Of a stretch of DNA of 18,511 nucleotides, positions 7,534 to 15,661 are shown piece by piece (position 1 is the first letter of the stretch; every line of letters begins with the position of its first letter). The position numbers were made by a program, and so were the translations under genes. The notes under the pieces are model-generated. The model searched no databases. It was not told the origin of the DNA and was given only the letters and a program-made list of their open reading frames with translations. This DNA comes from SAR324 cluster bacterium (GTDB lineage Bacteria > SAR324 > NAC60-12): assembly GCA_022448705.1 (NCBI GenBank), contig JAKUUF010000017.1, positions 1 to 18,511 of the forward strand, written 5' to 3'.

Positions 7534-10017
7534 TTAAAATAACCCGCTTACAGTGAATTCAAACCTGTCAGGGGTTTCATGAGGACGTTTATCTAATTTC
7601 ATTCCATATTCGAAGCGCAGTACCCCCATCGGTGTAATTACCCGCACTCCAAAACCTGAACTTTTACGAAGATCAAAAAATCCGGGTTCTTTCTCACCAA
7701 GCAGTTTATATTGCTCTGATTCTGCATTGACGTTTCCCGCATCCAAAAATACCAGACCACGTACGAAACTATTCTCATCTTGACTGAACGGAAACAGTAA
7801 TTCAAGATTAAAGACCCTTTCAGAAATACCACCGCTTCTCAATTCCTGCAGTTCACTTGAACTCAAACCTGCGGTTCTACTGTCATAGGTTTTCGTTTGT
7901 TGATAGCCAAGTTCATCAGTGATCACTCTGTATTGACGATAGAGCGACTGTTCGCTTGTTCCAAATGGACCTGCAATGTTGTAATAGTAGTGTCCCCTCA
8001 CCGAGTCAATTCCTCCAATCCTGTATCTGTCTTCTGAAGGAATAGGTGAATCCCCCTGTTCCTGTAAAAGTCCCCAACGACCTTTTGCCATTAATATTAG
8101 AGTGTTAGCCAGATTTAAAGACCAAAATTGCTGATACTGTAGACGGTATTCTCTTAACTGTATATTCCCGCCAAATGGTGTTCCTGTTTGGATCACGCTA
8201 AAGGATGTTTTGATTCCTGAACTCGGGAAGATGGGATGATTGACTGAATTGTAAGTAATTGCAGGTGCAACTGATCGTTTATAAAGATCATCTCCTGAGT
8301 CAGTAAAAAGGCGGTCGAGAGCGCTTATTTGTGTTGAGAATCGTAAATCACGAAAATACATAGGAGTACCCAGGCTGAAGCCGTAACTGTTTTCTGTGAT
8401 AACTCCACGCTCGAATTCTGTTGAATCCTGAACATTGCTTCTTGAAGCAAATACAGAACCTGAAATATGTGTATCGAAAAGCCTTGGATCAATCAGTGTT
8501 ATATCAAATTTTCTTTGAACACTCTGCTCCGCAAACTGAGCACTTAAGCGCAATGTTCTGCCTGTACCGAATAAATTCCCCTTGGAAAGTGTAAGTCCAC
8601 CACTAAAACCGGAAAAGTCGCTGTATCCAATCTGTGCCTGAAAAGTGCCAGTCTGTGTTTCCTTAAGACGGGCAAGTATATCCAGCATATTGTCTTCTTG
8701 TTCACGAGGAGAACGCTCTAAAACAACTCCTGATTGAAAAAATCCAAGGCGGTTTAGATTTTCCTGACTGAGACGTAGTTTTTTACCATTAAACAACTCT
8801 TCTTCCTGCAATTCAAACTCACGTCTGATCACATGATCTCTTGTTTCTACATTTCCGGCTATCTCCAGGCGGCCTATATATGCTTTCTCCCCCTTTACAA
8901 CACGGTAGGTTACATCCACAGTTTTTGAATCTTCATGAATCCTTGTTTCCGGAATAACTCTGACAAAGGCGTAACCCTGCTCATGATATATTTCACTCAA
9001 TGCTGAACGATCCCTGTTCTGCAGGAAAGGATTATAGATTTCTCCTTCTTCCAGAAGTAAGTCTTCAATCAATTTATTTTTGTCCCCCAGTAAATCACCT
9101 GAAACATCAATCTTTCCGGTGAAATATTGATTGCCTTCAGAAATATTCAGCCTTACATCAACACGGCTGTAATCAGGATTGTGAATCAGCGTCACATCAG
9201 GTTTTTCAATAAAAACTTTAATGAATCCATTTTTCAGGTAGTGCTGGCTAATCATTGAGAGATCCTGGTTGATCATTTCTTCCCTGAAAAGTCCGGATTG
9301 ATTTGCCCAGGAGACACAATCTATTTCAGAACTGAGGATGAATCTTTTGATGTCGAGTTCAGAGTAAAATTTAGTTCCGGAAATATATATATCAGAAAGA
9401 TATACACGAGGTTTTTCTTCAATTTCAAAAATTACTCGAAACTTCTTTCCTTCAGTTTTAACTTCAGAATCAATGGTTTCAATTCTGCTGTTGACTTTAA
9501 CTCTGGGATAACCCTCACTTCGGTAATGTTCAAGAATAATCTGTTTATTTACATTAATTTTTTCCGGGTCATATGGATCATACTGTACAAGGGTCATCTT
9601 ATCCTCAATTTCAGTACGTTCAGCCAGCAGAATCCCTTCGAATTTTATTTCAGCCAGGCGCGGTCTTTCACTCACTAAAAAACGCAGCAAATAGCCTTTA
9701 AAACCGGAGTCATCTTCATCCTGCAGTTCGACTTCTGCAGTAACATCCTCAAACAGATTCATTTGGAAAATTGAATGTATGTCCCTGCGAATCATCTTGC
9801 GGTCAAGAGGCTCTCCTACCTGACTCTCAATCAAAAACATAATTTGGGATGATTCCAGATCAGAAGTGCCTTTTATTTCAATTTCAGAAATTTGCGCTGT
9901 TGTATCAGCATTTTCTAACTGTTGTGCTTTAACTGTCTTAATGAAAATGCCAGATGAAAATACACCCAGAAAAGCAATTATCGCTAAAAAACGAAAAACT
10001 GAAAACGGGGTGTTCAT
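7534..10017 (-). CDS. bamA: outer-membrane protein assembly factor BamA (Omp85)
   Basis: The core of the BAM machine, which folds beta-barrel proteins into the outer membrane. I place the start at the ATG at 10017 (827 residues): it opens directly with a signal peptide (hydrophobic core FRFLAIIAFLGVF, cleavage after VKA). The frame extends upstream to a TTG at 10083, but this would add 22 residues before the signal peptide and overlap lolD. The mature protein has five POTRA repeats: about residues 42-118, 119-203, 204-300, 301-380 and 381-460 (clear starts such as ISEIEIKGT, LAEIKFEGI, LSDIYISGT and IGRLEIAGN). A barrel of about 365 residues follows and ends in Phe. The L6 lid motif reads VRGH where VRGF/VRGY is usual. 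It follows lolD after 52 bases. The downstream ompH/lpxD genes often found in this cluster are absent; proA is there instead. Confidence 0.94.
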   Translation of the reverse strand: MNTPFSVFRFLAIIAFLGVFSSGIFIKTVKAQQLENADTTAQISEIEIKGTSDLESSQIMFLIESQVGEPLDRKMIRRDIHSIFQMNLFEDVTAEVELQDEDDSGFKGYLLRFLVSERPRLAEIKFEGILLAERTEIEDKMTLVQYDPYDPEKINVNKQIILEHYRSEGYPRVKVNSRIETIDSEVKTEGKKFRVIFEIEEKPRVYLSDIYISGTKFYSELDIKRFILSSEIDCVSWANQSGLFREEMINQDLSMISQHYLKNGFIKVFIEKPDVTLIHNPDYSRVDVRLNISEGNQYFTGKIDVSGDLLGDKNKLIEDLLLEEGEIYNPFLQNRDRSALSEIYHEQGYAFVRVIPETRIHEDSKTVDVTYRVVKGEKAYIGRLEIAGNVETRDHVIRREFELQEEELFNGKKLRLSQENLNRLGFFQSGVVLERSPREQEDNMLDILARLKETQTGTFQAQIGYSDFSGFSGGLTLSKGNLFGTGRTLRLSAQFAEQSVQRKFDITLIDPRLFDTHISGSVFASRSNVQDSTEFERGVITENSYGFSLGTPMYFRDLRFSTQISALDRLFTDSGDDLYKRSVAPAITYNSVNHPIFPSSGIKTSFSVIQTGTPFGGNIQLREYRLQYQQFWSLNLANTLILMAKGRWGLLQEQGDSPIPSEDRYRIGGIDSVRGHYYYNIAGPFGTSEQSLYRQYRVITDELGYQQTKTYDSRTAGLSSSELQELRSGGISERVFNLELLFPFSQDENSFVRGLVFLDAGNVNAESEQYKLLGEKEPGFFDLRKSSGFGVRVITPMGVLRFEYGMKLDKRPHETPDRFEFTVSGLF

Positions 10018-10069
10018 TAAGGAATAAAGGTATGTTATACAGGCAGAGTAAAAAGCTTTTGAGGAAAAC

Positions 10070-10753
10070 TTATTTATTCGCAATCAAATGTAATTGTCCA
10101 TTTTCCATGCGATACTGAAACTGCATTTTAGATGCAAGTGAGGGGTTGTGGGTAATCATTATAAAAGTTGTTTGATGTTCTTTATTTAGTCGAAGCAGAA
10201 TATCCATTACCTGCACGCCTGTTTCTTCATCAAGATTGCCGGTTGGTTCATCAGCCAGAACAATACGGGGTTTGTTTATTAATGCACGTGCGATAGCAAC
10301 TCGCTGCTGTTCTCCTCCGGAAAGCTGTGAGGGTTTATGAAATGCACGCTCCGCCAAGCCAACTTTTTCCAGCAGATCAATAGCGTTTTTTTTCACAAGT
10401 CCAGTGGCTTCTCCATGTATCAACCTGGGAATCATTACATTTTCAAGAGCATTGAAATCATTTAAAAGTTGATGGAACTGGAAGATAAAGCCAATTGATT
10501 CATTTCGAAATTGTGCTGCCTGATTGCGTGTAAAACCCGTCAGGTCTTTTCCGTCAAGAAACAAGTGACCCTGATCAATACTTTCCAGAGTTCCAAGCGT
10601 ATGCAGGAATGTACTTTTGCCCGTACCTGAAGCTCCAACAATCGCAACAGTAGAACCTGAAATTACTTCAAAATTCAGCCCCTTTAAGATATGAAGTTTG
10701 TGTCCCTCTCCATCGAAATAGCTCTTTTGTAGATTAGATACTTCAATTTGCAT
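10070..10753 (-). CDS. lolD: lipoprotein-release ABC transporter ATP-binding protein (LolD family)
   Basis: A 227-residue ABC ATPase of the LolD/MacB group, which powers extraction of lipoproteins from the inner membrane. Visible elements: Walker A GASGTGKST (40-48), Q-loop IFQFHQLL (90-97), signature LSGGEQQRVAIARAL (144-158), Walker B IVLADEPTGNLD (164-175) and H-loop THN (His202). The FQFHQLLNDFNALENVMIP pattern is typical of LolD. The membrane partner (LolC/E) is not adjacent: upstream lies an acyl-CoA synthetase gene, downstream bamA. A lolD-bamA arrangement is common in several proteobacterial groups, which supports LolD over a generic efflux ATPase. No Shine-Dalgarno is apparent. Confidence 0.88.
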   Translation of the reverse strand: MQIEVSNLQKSYFDGEGHKLHILKGLNFEVISGSTVAIVGASGTGKSTFLHTLGTLESIDQGHLFLDGKDLTGFTRNQAAQFRNESIGFIFQFHQLLNDFNALENVMIPRLIHGEATGLVKKNAIDLLEKVGLAERAFHKPSQLSGGEQQRVAIARALINKPRIVLADEPTGNLDEETGVQVMDILLRLNKEHQTTFIMITHNPSLASKMQFQYRMENGQLHLIANK

Positions 10754-10828
10754 AACATCAAGGGAATCTTCAGTTAAACTTAAGAAACAGAAAAGAAAAT
10801 GTATGTTACAAAAACATCAGAGCCTTGA

Positions 10829-12619
10829 TCATTCTGAATAAAGACTTTCAATCTGATCCTTAAACTTTTGCTCTACGACTTCCCTTTTAAGCTTTAGAGT
10901 TGGAGTCAGCAAACCGTTGTCGATACTCCATTCTTCTGCGAGAAGAGCAAAGTTCTGCGGATGTTCAAAGCTTTTGAAATCCTTTCCGTAAACTGATAAT
11001 TCTTCCCGGAATAAATCTCGAATGCTTGATTCTTTTAATAGACTTTCTCCGCTTCCAGATATTCCATTACTTTTCGCATATTGTTCAACAGCCGGCATTG
11101 CCGCTACAATCAAAGCAACATTGTTTGGTCGATTAAAACCATAAAGCATCACCTGATCAATATAGGCACTTAGTTTAAGTGTTTCTTCCAGTGGTGCAGG
11201 TGCAATATATTCTCCAATATCAAGTTTATATTGTTCCTTCACTCTTCCTGTAATGTAGAGGTAGCCTTCTGAATCCAAATGTCCAAGATCTCCGGTTCTC
11301 AATCCGCCATCAGGTGTGATGGTTTCTTTTGTTTTTTCCGGTAGATTGTGATAACCGAGCATGATATTTTCTCCGTATGCCACAATCTCTCCGTCTTCTT
11401 CTTTGGAGCCCTGAACTGAATTGTCGATTTCGATCTTTACTCCCGGTAAAGGCTTGCCTACAGATCCAAATCGTCTTGCACCTGGATAATTAACTGTTAA
11501 CGCAGCAGAATTTTCACTTAAACCATAACCTTCATAAAGGCTGATGCCGAGGTCATTAACAAATTCTGCCACATCCGGACTCAAGGCACTGGCTCCACTA
11601 ACTGCAATACGTAAATTCCCGCCGAATCGGTTTAACACTTTCTTGAATATAATTTTGCGTGCCAGAGTAAGGGTTAAATTCTCCATAAACCCCAGCGTCT
11701 CCCCTTCTCGTTCCCGCTTAGCCTGCTTTAACCCTGCATAAAACAAAGAACGTATAAAACCAGGTTTTTCCTGCATTTGTCCTGTCAAACGTTCATAAAT
11801 ACGGTTATAGACTCTGGGAACAGCAAAAAACATACTGGGTTTAACCACTGCAAGTTCTTCAATCAGAGTATTTACATCTTCAACCAGCCCTGCAGAACCA
11901 CCGGAATTTAACAAACCATGAACTTCCGCAACCTGGCCAAAAACGTGTGCCCAAGGCAAAAATGCCAAAGAACGGTCATTTTCAGTCATTCCTAGCAATG
12001 GCAAAACCGCCTGGCATTCAAAAATAATATTTCTATGACTCAGAATCACCCCTTTTGGATCACCTGTAGTTCCGGAGGTGTAGATCATTCCCATAGGTGA
12101 ACCTGATTCAGGCTGCTGTGCTTCAACAGGATTTTCACGTCCTGTTTTCAACAAATCATCATAAGTTTTAACTTCCTTTGAACTGCTTCCGGAAATCAAA
12201 ACTACATGCTCCAGCGAGTCTATACGTTCAGGGAAATCAAGAGTTTGTTCCAGTACAGTTGGATTTGAAACAAGAAGCACTTTTGCAGAACAGTCCCTGA
12301 CAATGTACTCCCATTCCTTTGCCAATTGAGTCTCATACATGGGGATATGTTGTCCGCACAAACCATAGGTAGCATAGGCAGATACTGCCCATTCTTCAGT
12401 GTTTTTGGAGATTATTGCTACCTTATCTCCGGAAGAAATACCTAATGATGCCAGTCCTCCACGCAAATCATCTACCTTTTCTGCAAACTGCTCATAAGTA
12501 GTCCACTCATAATTTCCGTCGCGTTTTGTACCAAATAAAGGACGTTCAGCATAACGCTTTCGCGAATTATCCAGCATTTCAATCAAATTTTTGTAAGTAC
12601 CTTGTGATGAAACAGTCAT
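10829..12619 (-). CDS. long-chain acyl-CoA synthetase (AMP-forming)
   Basis: A 596-residue member of the ANL adenylating superfamily that activates fatty acids to acyl-CoA through an acyl-AMP. The P-loop MIYTSGTTGDPKG lies near residues 178-190; further blocks are FLPWAHVFGQ, the YEGYGLSENS adenine-binding motif, TGDLGHLDSEGYLYITGR and the hinge/catalytic-Lys region KLDIGEYIAPAPLEE. This C-terminal GEYIAP form is like the ACSL/FAA15 branch. The start is the ATG at 12619 because a strong TGGAGG sits seven bases upstream. An upstream in-frame TTG at 12631 is part of that ribosome-binding site and should not be used. Substrate length cannot be read from the sequence. It lies 111 bases after pyrC and 75 bases before lolD; a link to membrane lipid metabolism is only suggestive. 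Confidence 0.93.
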   Translation of the reverse strand: MTVSSQGTYKNLIEMLDNSRKRYAERPLFGTKRDGNYEWTTYEQFAEKVDDLRGGLASLGISSGDKVAIISKNTEEWAVSAYATYGLCGQHIPMYETQLAKEWEYIVRDCSAKVLLVSNPTVLEQTLDFPERIDSLEHVVLISGSSSKEVKTYDDLLKTGRENPVEAQQPESGSPMGMIYTSGTTGDPKGVILSHRNIIFECQAVLPLLGMTENDRSLAFLPWAHVFGQVAEVHGLLNSGGSAGLVEDVNTLIEELAVVKPSMFFAVPRVYNRIYERLTGQMQEKPGFIRSLFYAGLKQAKREREGETLGFMENLTLTLARKIIFKKVLNRFGGNLRIAVSGASALSPDVAEFVNDLGISLYEGYGLSENSAALTVNYPGARRFGSVGKPLPGVKIEIDNSVQGSKEEDGEIVAYGENIMLGYHNLPEKTKETITPDGGLRTGDLGHLDSEGYLYITGRVKEQYKLDIGEYIAPAPLEETLKLSAYIDQVMLYGFNRPNNVALIVAAMPAVEQYAKSNGISGSGESLLKESSIRDLFREELSVYGKDFKSFEHPQNFALLAEEWSIDNGLLTPTLKLKREVVEQKFKDQIESLYSE

Positions 12620-12730
12620 AATTACCTCCAAAAATTATTTTGTTTTAGATTTGCTTCTAAGAGTTTTCACCAAAATATGTTTTCAGGATATTTAATTTTT
12701 TTTAATCCACTCTATCCTAACTTTTTATGA

Positions 12731-14044
12731 TCATGATGCAAAGCAGATTTCTTTTCCGCGAACACTTTTGTTAACCTCACCATTTAAAAAAACGGTTTGA
12801 CCATTGACAATTGTTCGCACCGGCCAGCCCTGCAGTTCCATCCCATCAAAAGGAGACCAGTTTACCCTTGTGTGCAATTTCCCATTTGTAACCTTTTTCT
12901 TTAAAGACATATCAATTAATGCTAAATCTGCATCCTGTCCTACTTCAATTCTTCCTTTTCCATGCATCTTGTAAAGTTTAGCAGGAGATTCTGACATCCA
13001 GTAAACCACTTCCGGCAGCGTGCATAAATCTCTATTAACACGGTCCAGCATCAAGGCAAGTGAAGTTTCTACTCCGGGCATTCCGGACGGTGACCTGCCA
13101 TAAGGCTGTTTTTTTTCAGCCAAAGTATGAGGTGCGTGGTCAGTTGCAATACAGTCAATGATCCCGTCTTTAAGAGCCTGCCAAAGAGCAACTGTGTGAC
13201 GCTTTGAACGTATTGGAGGGTTCATTTGTGCCTTGGTTCCGAGATGTTCATAACATTCCGGAGAGGTAAGCACAAGATGCTGTGGACAAACTTCAGTTGA
13301 AATGTGATGCTCACGTGGTAATGTACGCAGAAAGTCACATTCTTCTTCAGTGGTGAGATGCAATATATGCAGTCGACGAAGATATTTTAGTGACAGCCTT
13401 ACTGCAAGTTTTGTAGCACTTAGAGCAGCTGATTCATCTCTGATACGTGAATGAATCCGTACATCATCGATACCCTTCATTAATCTACGGTTTTCTTGAA
13501 GAATACTTTCGTCTTCAGCATGAACTGCAATTAGTTTTTTCCCATTTGCAAAAATGCTTTCCAGAATGTCAGGGTCGTCCACAAGCAAATCTCCGGTGGA
13601 GGCACCCATGAAAATTTTTATTCCGCAGACATTTTCAACAGCATTAAGCTCTTCCAGATTATCCGGTGTTGCACCGATAAAAAACCCATAATTTACAACG
13701 GATTTTTCTGCAGCAAGCTGTTTTTTTTCTGCCATCCGTTTTATAGTTGTTACCGGAGGATTATTATTCGGCATGTCCAGAAAACTGGTAACACCTCCTG
13801 CTGCTGCTGCACATGAACCGCTGTGCAAATCTTCTTTATGATCTGCTCCAGGTTCGCGAAAATGAACCTGAGGGTCTATAATTCCCGGAATTAAAAACAA
13901 CCCTTCGGCATCAATTACTTCACCAACTTCCGGAATTTCGGAGCCTATCGCATTTATTACTCCATTGATCACAGAAACATCGGTCTTCTGAACATTTCCC
14001 GGAAGTACAACATCTGCATTACGAATTGTTAGCGAAGATTTCAT
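12731..14044 (-). CDS. pyrC: dihydroorotase (PyrC, type-I-like)
   Basis: A 437-residue amidohydrolase-fold enzyme that cyclises carbamoyl aspartate to dihydroorotate in pyrimidine synthesis. Visible: the start of the metal site DPQVHFREPG (57-66), SFLDMPNNNPPVTT (87-100), GIKIFMGASTGDLLVD (141-156), VHAEDE (174-179), HILHLTTEEE (226-235), CPQHLVLT (253-260) and CIATDHAPHT (298-307, Asp302). The first His of the usual HxH is Gln59, a variant I associate with a known bacterial subgroup that otherwise looks like genuine dihydroorotase; an allantoinase or hydantoinase role is less likely but not excluded. The start overlaps the hemB stop (ATGA at 14041-14044) and a GGAAG lies six bases upstream, so it is translationally coupled to hemB. 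The C-terminal NWSPFDG block is typical. Confidence 0.9.
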   Translation of the reverse strand: MKSSLTIRNADVVLPGNVQKTDVSVINGVINAIGSEIPEVGEVIDAEGLFLIPGIIDPQVHFREPGADHKEDLHSGSCAAAAGGVTSFLDMPNNNPPVTTIKRMAEKKQLAAEKSVVNYGFFIGATPDNLEELNAVENVCGIKIFMGASTGDLLVDDPDILESIFANGKKLIAVHAEDESILQENRRLMKGIDDVRIHSRIRDESAALSATKLAVRLSLKYLRRLHILHLTTEEECDFLRTLPREHHISTEVCPQHLVLTSPECYEHLGTKAQMNPPIRSKRHTVALWQALKDGIIDCIATDHAPHTLAEKKQPYGRSPSGMPGVETSLALMLDRVNRDLCTLPEVVYWMSESPAKLYKMHGKGRIEVGQDADLALIDMSLKKKVTNGKLHTRVNWSPFDGMELQGWPVRTIVNGQTVFLNGEVNKSVRGKEICFAS

Positions 14045-15027
14045 TTAAAACTTCCGAAATCCGCACGAAGAATAGCAGCAGCGTCTTTTGCAAAATAAGT
14101 CAGGATCATATCTGCCCCTGCACGCTTTATTGAAGTAAGCATTTCCATCATGGCCTGGTCACGGTCAAGCAAGCCTTTTTCAGCGGCTGAAACAACCATC
14201 GCGTATTCTCCGGAAACATTGTATGCGGCAATTGGGGCATCAAAGGCTTCCCGAACACGAGTGATTACATCCAGATAAGCCAAAGCAGGTTTTATCATCA
14301 CAACATCTGCTCCTTCTTCCAGGTCCAAGGCAATTTCTCTCATTGCTTCACGAGCGTTGGCGGGGTCCATCTGATAAGTTTTCTTGTGTCCGCTTGGAGC
14401 GGACTGAAGCGCACCTCGAAAAGGTCCATAAAAACATGAAGCGTATTTTGCTGAGTAAGCAAGTATTCCAACATGAGAAAAGCCCTGTACGTCCAAAGCT
14501 TTTCTTATTGCGCCAACTCTTCCGTCCATCATATCTGAAGGTGCAATCCAGTCTACTCCTGCTTCGGCGTGAGAAAGAGCCATTTTGCAGAGAACTTCCA
14601 CAGATTCATCATTTACGATTTCTCCATCAATAACCAGACCGTCATGTCCGTGAGTTGTGTATGGGTCAAGTGCAACATCTGTTTGAACGCACATATCCGG
14701 GACCGCCCCCTTTATTTCACGGATTGCATTTTGAACCAGCCCTTCAGGGTCATATGACTTCGTAGCCACTTCATCCTTGACTGCAGAAAATCCAAAAAGG
14801 TTAACAGCACCAACACCAAGAGAATATAGCTCTTCACATTCACGAACAATTTCATCGGCGGACAAGCGGAATTGACCGGGCATGCTGTCAATTGGATCAC
14901 GGACGGATTTACCTTCTGTGACAAAAATGGGATAAATCAACTGTCGGGGAGAAAGTTCAGTTTCCCGCACCATTCCACGTATGGGAGCGGTGCGCCTTAA
15001 ACGTCTGGGGCGATACACCAAATCCAT
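14041..15027 (-). CDS. hemB: delta-aminolevulinic acid dehydratase (porphobilinogen synthase)
   Basis: A 328-residue TIM-barrel enzyme that condenses two aminolevulinate molecules to porphobilinogen. The Schiff-base lysines are seen in YSAKYASCFYGPFR (Lys194) and VMIKPALAYLD (Lys246). The metal-site segment reads DVALDPYTTHGHDG (117-130) with Ala, Asp and Asp instead of the three Cys of the zinc-dependent type, so this is the Asp-rich, Mg-responsive form with no catalytic zinc. Other blocks: RPRRLRRT near the start, IAPSDMMDGRVGAIR (161-175). It overlaps pyrC by four bases. Upstream is a 129-base gap holding an AbrB-gene terminator and a perfect inverted repeat, so it probably starts a transcript there, although no convincing -35/-10 pair was found. 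Confidence 0.97.
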   Translation of the reverse strand: MDLVYRPRRLRRTAPIRGMVRETELSPRQLIYPIFVTEGKSVRDPIDSMPGQFRLSADEIVRECEELYSLGVGAVNLFGFSAVKDEVATKSYDPEGLVQNAIREIKGAVPDMCVQTDVALDPYTTHGHDGLVIDGEIVNDESVEVLCKMALSHAEAGVDWIAPSDMMDGRVGAIRKALDVQGFSHVGILAYSAKYASCFYGPFRGALQSAPSGHKKTYQMDPANAREAMREIALDLEEGADVVMIKPALAYLDVITRVREAFDAPIAAYNVSGEYAMVVSAAEKGLLDRDQAMMEMLTSIKRAGADMILTYFAKDAAAILRADFGSFK

Positions 15028-15063
15028 TACATAACCATATGGATAAACCTAAGTGCAAAAGAT

Positions 15064-15088
15064 TGGTGAATTTTTTACTAATTCACCA
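15064..15088. repeat. perfect 9-bp inverted repeat 36 bases upstream of hemB
   Basis: TGGTGAATT and AATTCACCA flank a seven-base loop (TTTTACT on the plus strand). It lies between the AbrB-gene terminator and the hemB start codon. On the minus strand it is followed by ATCTTTTGC, which is too broken for a good terminator, so an operator or a leader hairpin of hemB is more likely. Confidence 0.5.
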
Positions 15089-15113
15089 GCTTTGCTACAT
15101 TAATAAAGGAAGG

Positions 15114-15144
15114 AAACACTCAAAATTCTATTTTATGAGTGCTT
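15114..15144 (-). terminator. probable intrinsic terminator of the HTH-AbrB gene
   Basis: On the minus strand AAGCACTCA pairs with TGAGTGTTT (one G-U pair), and a few more A-T pairs close the loop. The stem ends in TTT and is followed by CCTTCCTTTATT. It starts 12 bases after the stop codon of the regulator gene, as expected for a terminator, though the stem is AT-rich and the tail is not a clean U-run. Confidence 0.45.
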
Positions 15145-15156
15145 AAATGAAGTTAG

Positions 15157-15519
15157 TTAGCTTGCTGATTTTTCAATAATTATTTTATTTTTCCCAGATC
15201 TGCGAATAACAATATTATCTCCTTTATTCCAGTTCAGTTCCTGAAATATCTGTTGTGGAATAATTATCCGTTTGGAAACTCCAGCTTTACCGGATGTTCT
15301 AACAGTATCATAGTGTTTTCGTTTTATTGCTTTTGAAGCTTTTTTAGTTGCTCTCTTTTTTGCAAACTGGGGAGGAATTTCACCAAGTTTAATTGCGGCG
15401 CTGAGCAAACGCGCTTTTAATGTATATACAGGAATTTTTAGTGCTTTTGCTGTTGCACTCATATTATTATTCGCGGCAAGTTCTCTTACCTTTTTTAAAA
15501 ATTCTGCGTCTCTTTTCAT
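15157..15519 (-). CDS. small HTH plus AbrB/SpoVT-like DNA-binding protein
   Basis: A 120-residue, very basic protein with two probable DNA-binding parts. Residues about 3-42 look like a helix-turn-helix (ELAANNN, then MSATAKALKIPVYTLKARL). A Lys/Arg-rich linker follows (53-70). Residues 73-117 read like a swapped-hairpin AbrB domain: VSKRIIIPQQIFQELNWNKGDNIVIRR followed by NKIIIEK, matching the AbrB pattern of GRVVIP, LGI, GD and a closing beta strand. No toxin gene is adjacent, so an antitoxin role is unsupported. It more likely acts as a chromosomal regulator or a nucleoid-associated protein. It has its own promoter and terminator. An AAGG lies six bases before the ATG. Fusion of these two domains is uncommon in my knowledge. 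Confidence 0.7.
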   Translation of the reverse strand: MKRDAEFLKKVRELAANNNMSATAKALKIPVYTLKARLLSAAIKLGEIPPQFAKKRATKKASKAIKRKHYDTVRTSGKAGVSKRIIIPQQIFQELNWNKGDNIVIRRSGKNKIIIEKSAS

Positions 15520-15601
15520 AACAACCTTTTTATCTGAATTGTTATTAATAATCTTTATATTAGTATTTGTTTAATATATAAACTTTAATCACAGAGAAAG
15601 G

Positions 15602-15630
15602 ATTGTAATAATTTTTTTTTAATCAAACAA
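15602..15630 (-). promoter_or_regulatory. putative sigma70-type promoter of the HTH-AbrB gene
   Basis: On the minus strand TTGTTT (15625-15630) and TACAAT (15602-15607) are separated by 17 bases that include a run of nine A. The -10 matches five of six consensus bases, the -35 three of six. The transcript would start near 15595, leaving a leader of about 75 bases. The gap is extremely AT-rich, so chance matches are easy. Confidence 0.4.
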
Positions 15631-15661
15631 GTTATTTTTATGTGTTTTTTAAAGGTTATTA

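Noticed and set aside
9298..9678. Plus-strand open frame of 126 codons inside bamA
   Set aside because: It is antisense to conserved POTRA domains and rich in Phe, Ile and Asn as expected for the shadow of an AT-rich gene.
12632..12730. Promoter candidates and an AGGATA/TATCCT repeat upstream of the acyl-CoA synthetase gene
   Set aside because: The best -35/-10 pairs match only three to four of six bases each, and the repeat is six bases with a 22-base loop; no better than chance in AT-rich DNA.
15157..15519. Antitoxin of a toxin-antitoxin pair (AbrB-type)
   Set aside because: No small toxin-like gene lies on either side; the neighbours are hemB and a 560-residue membrane protein.
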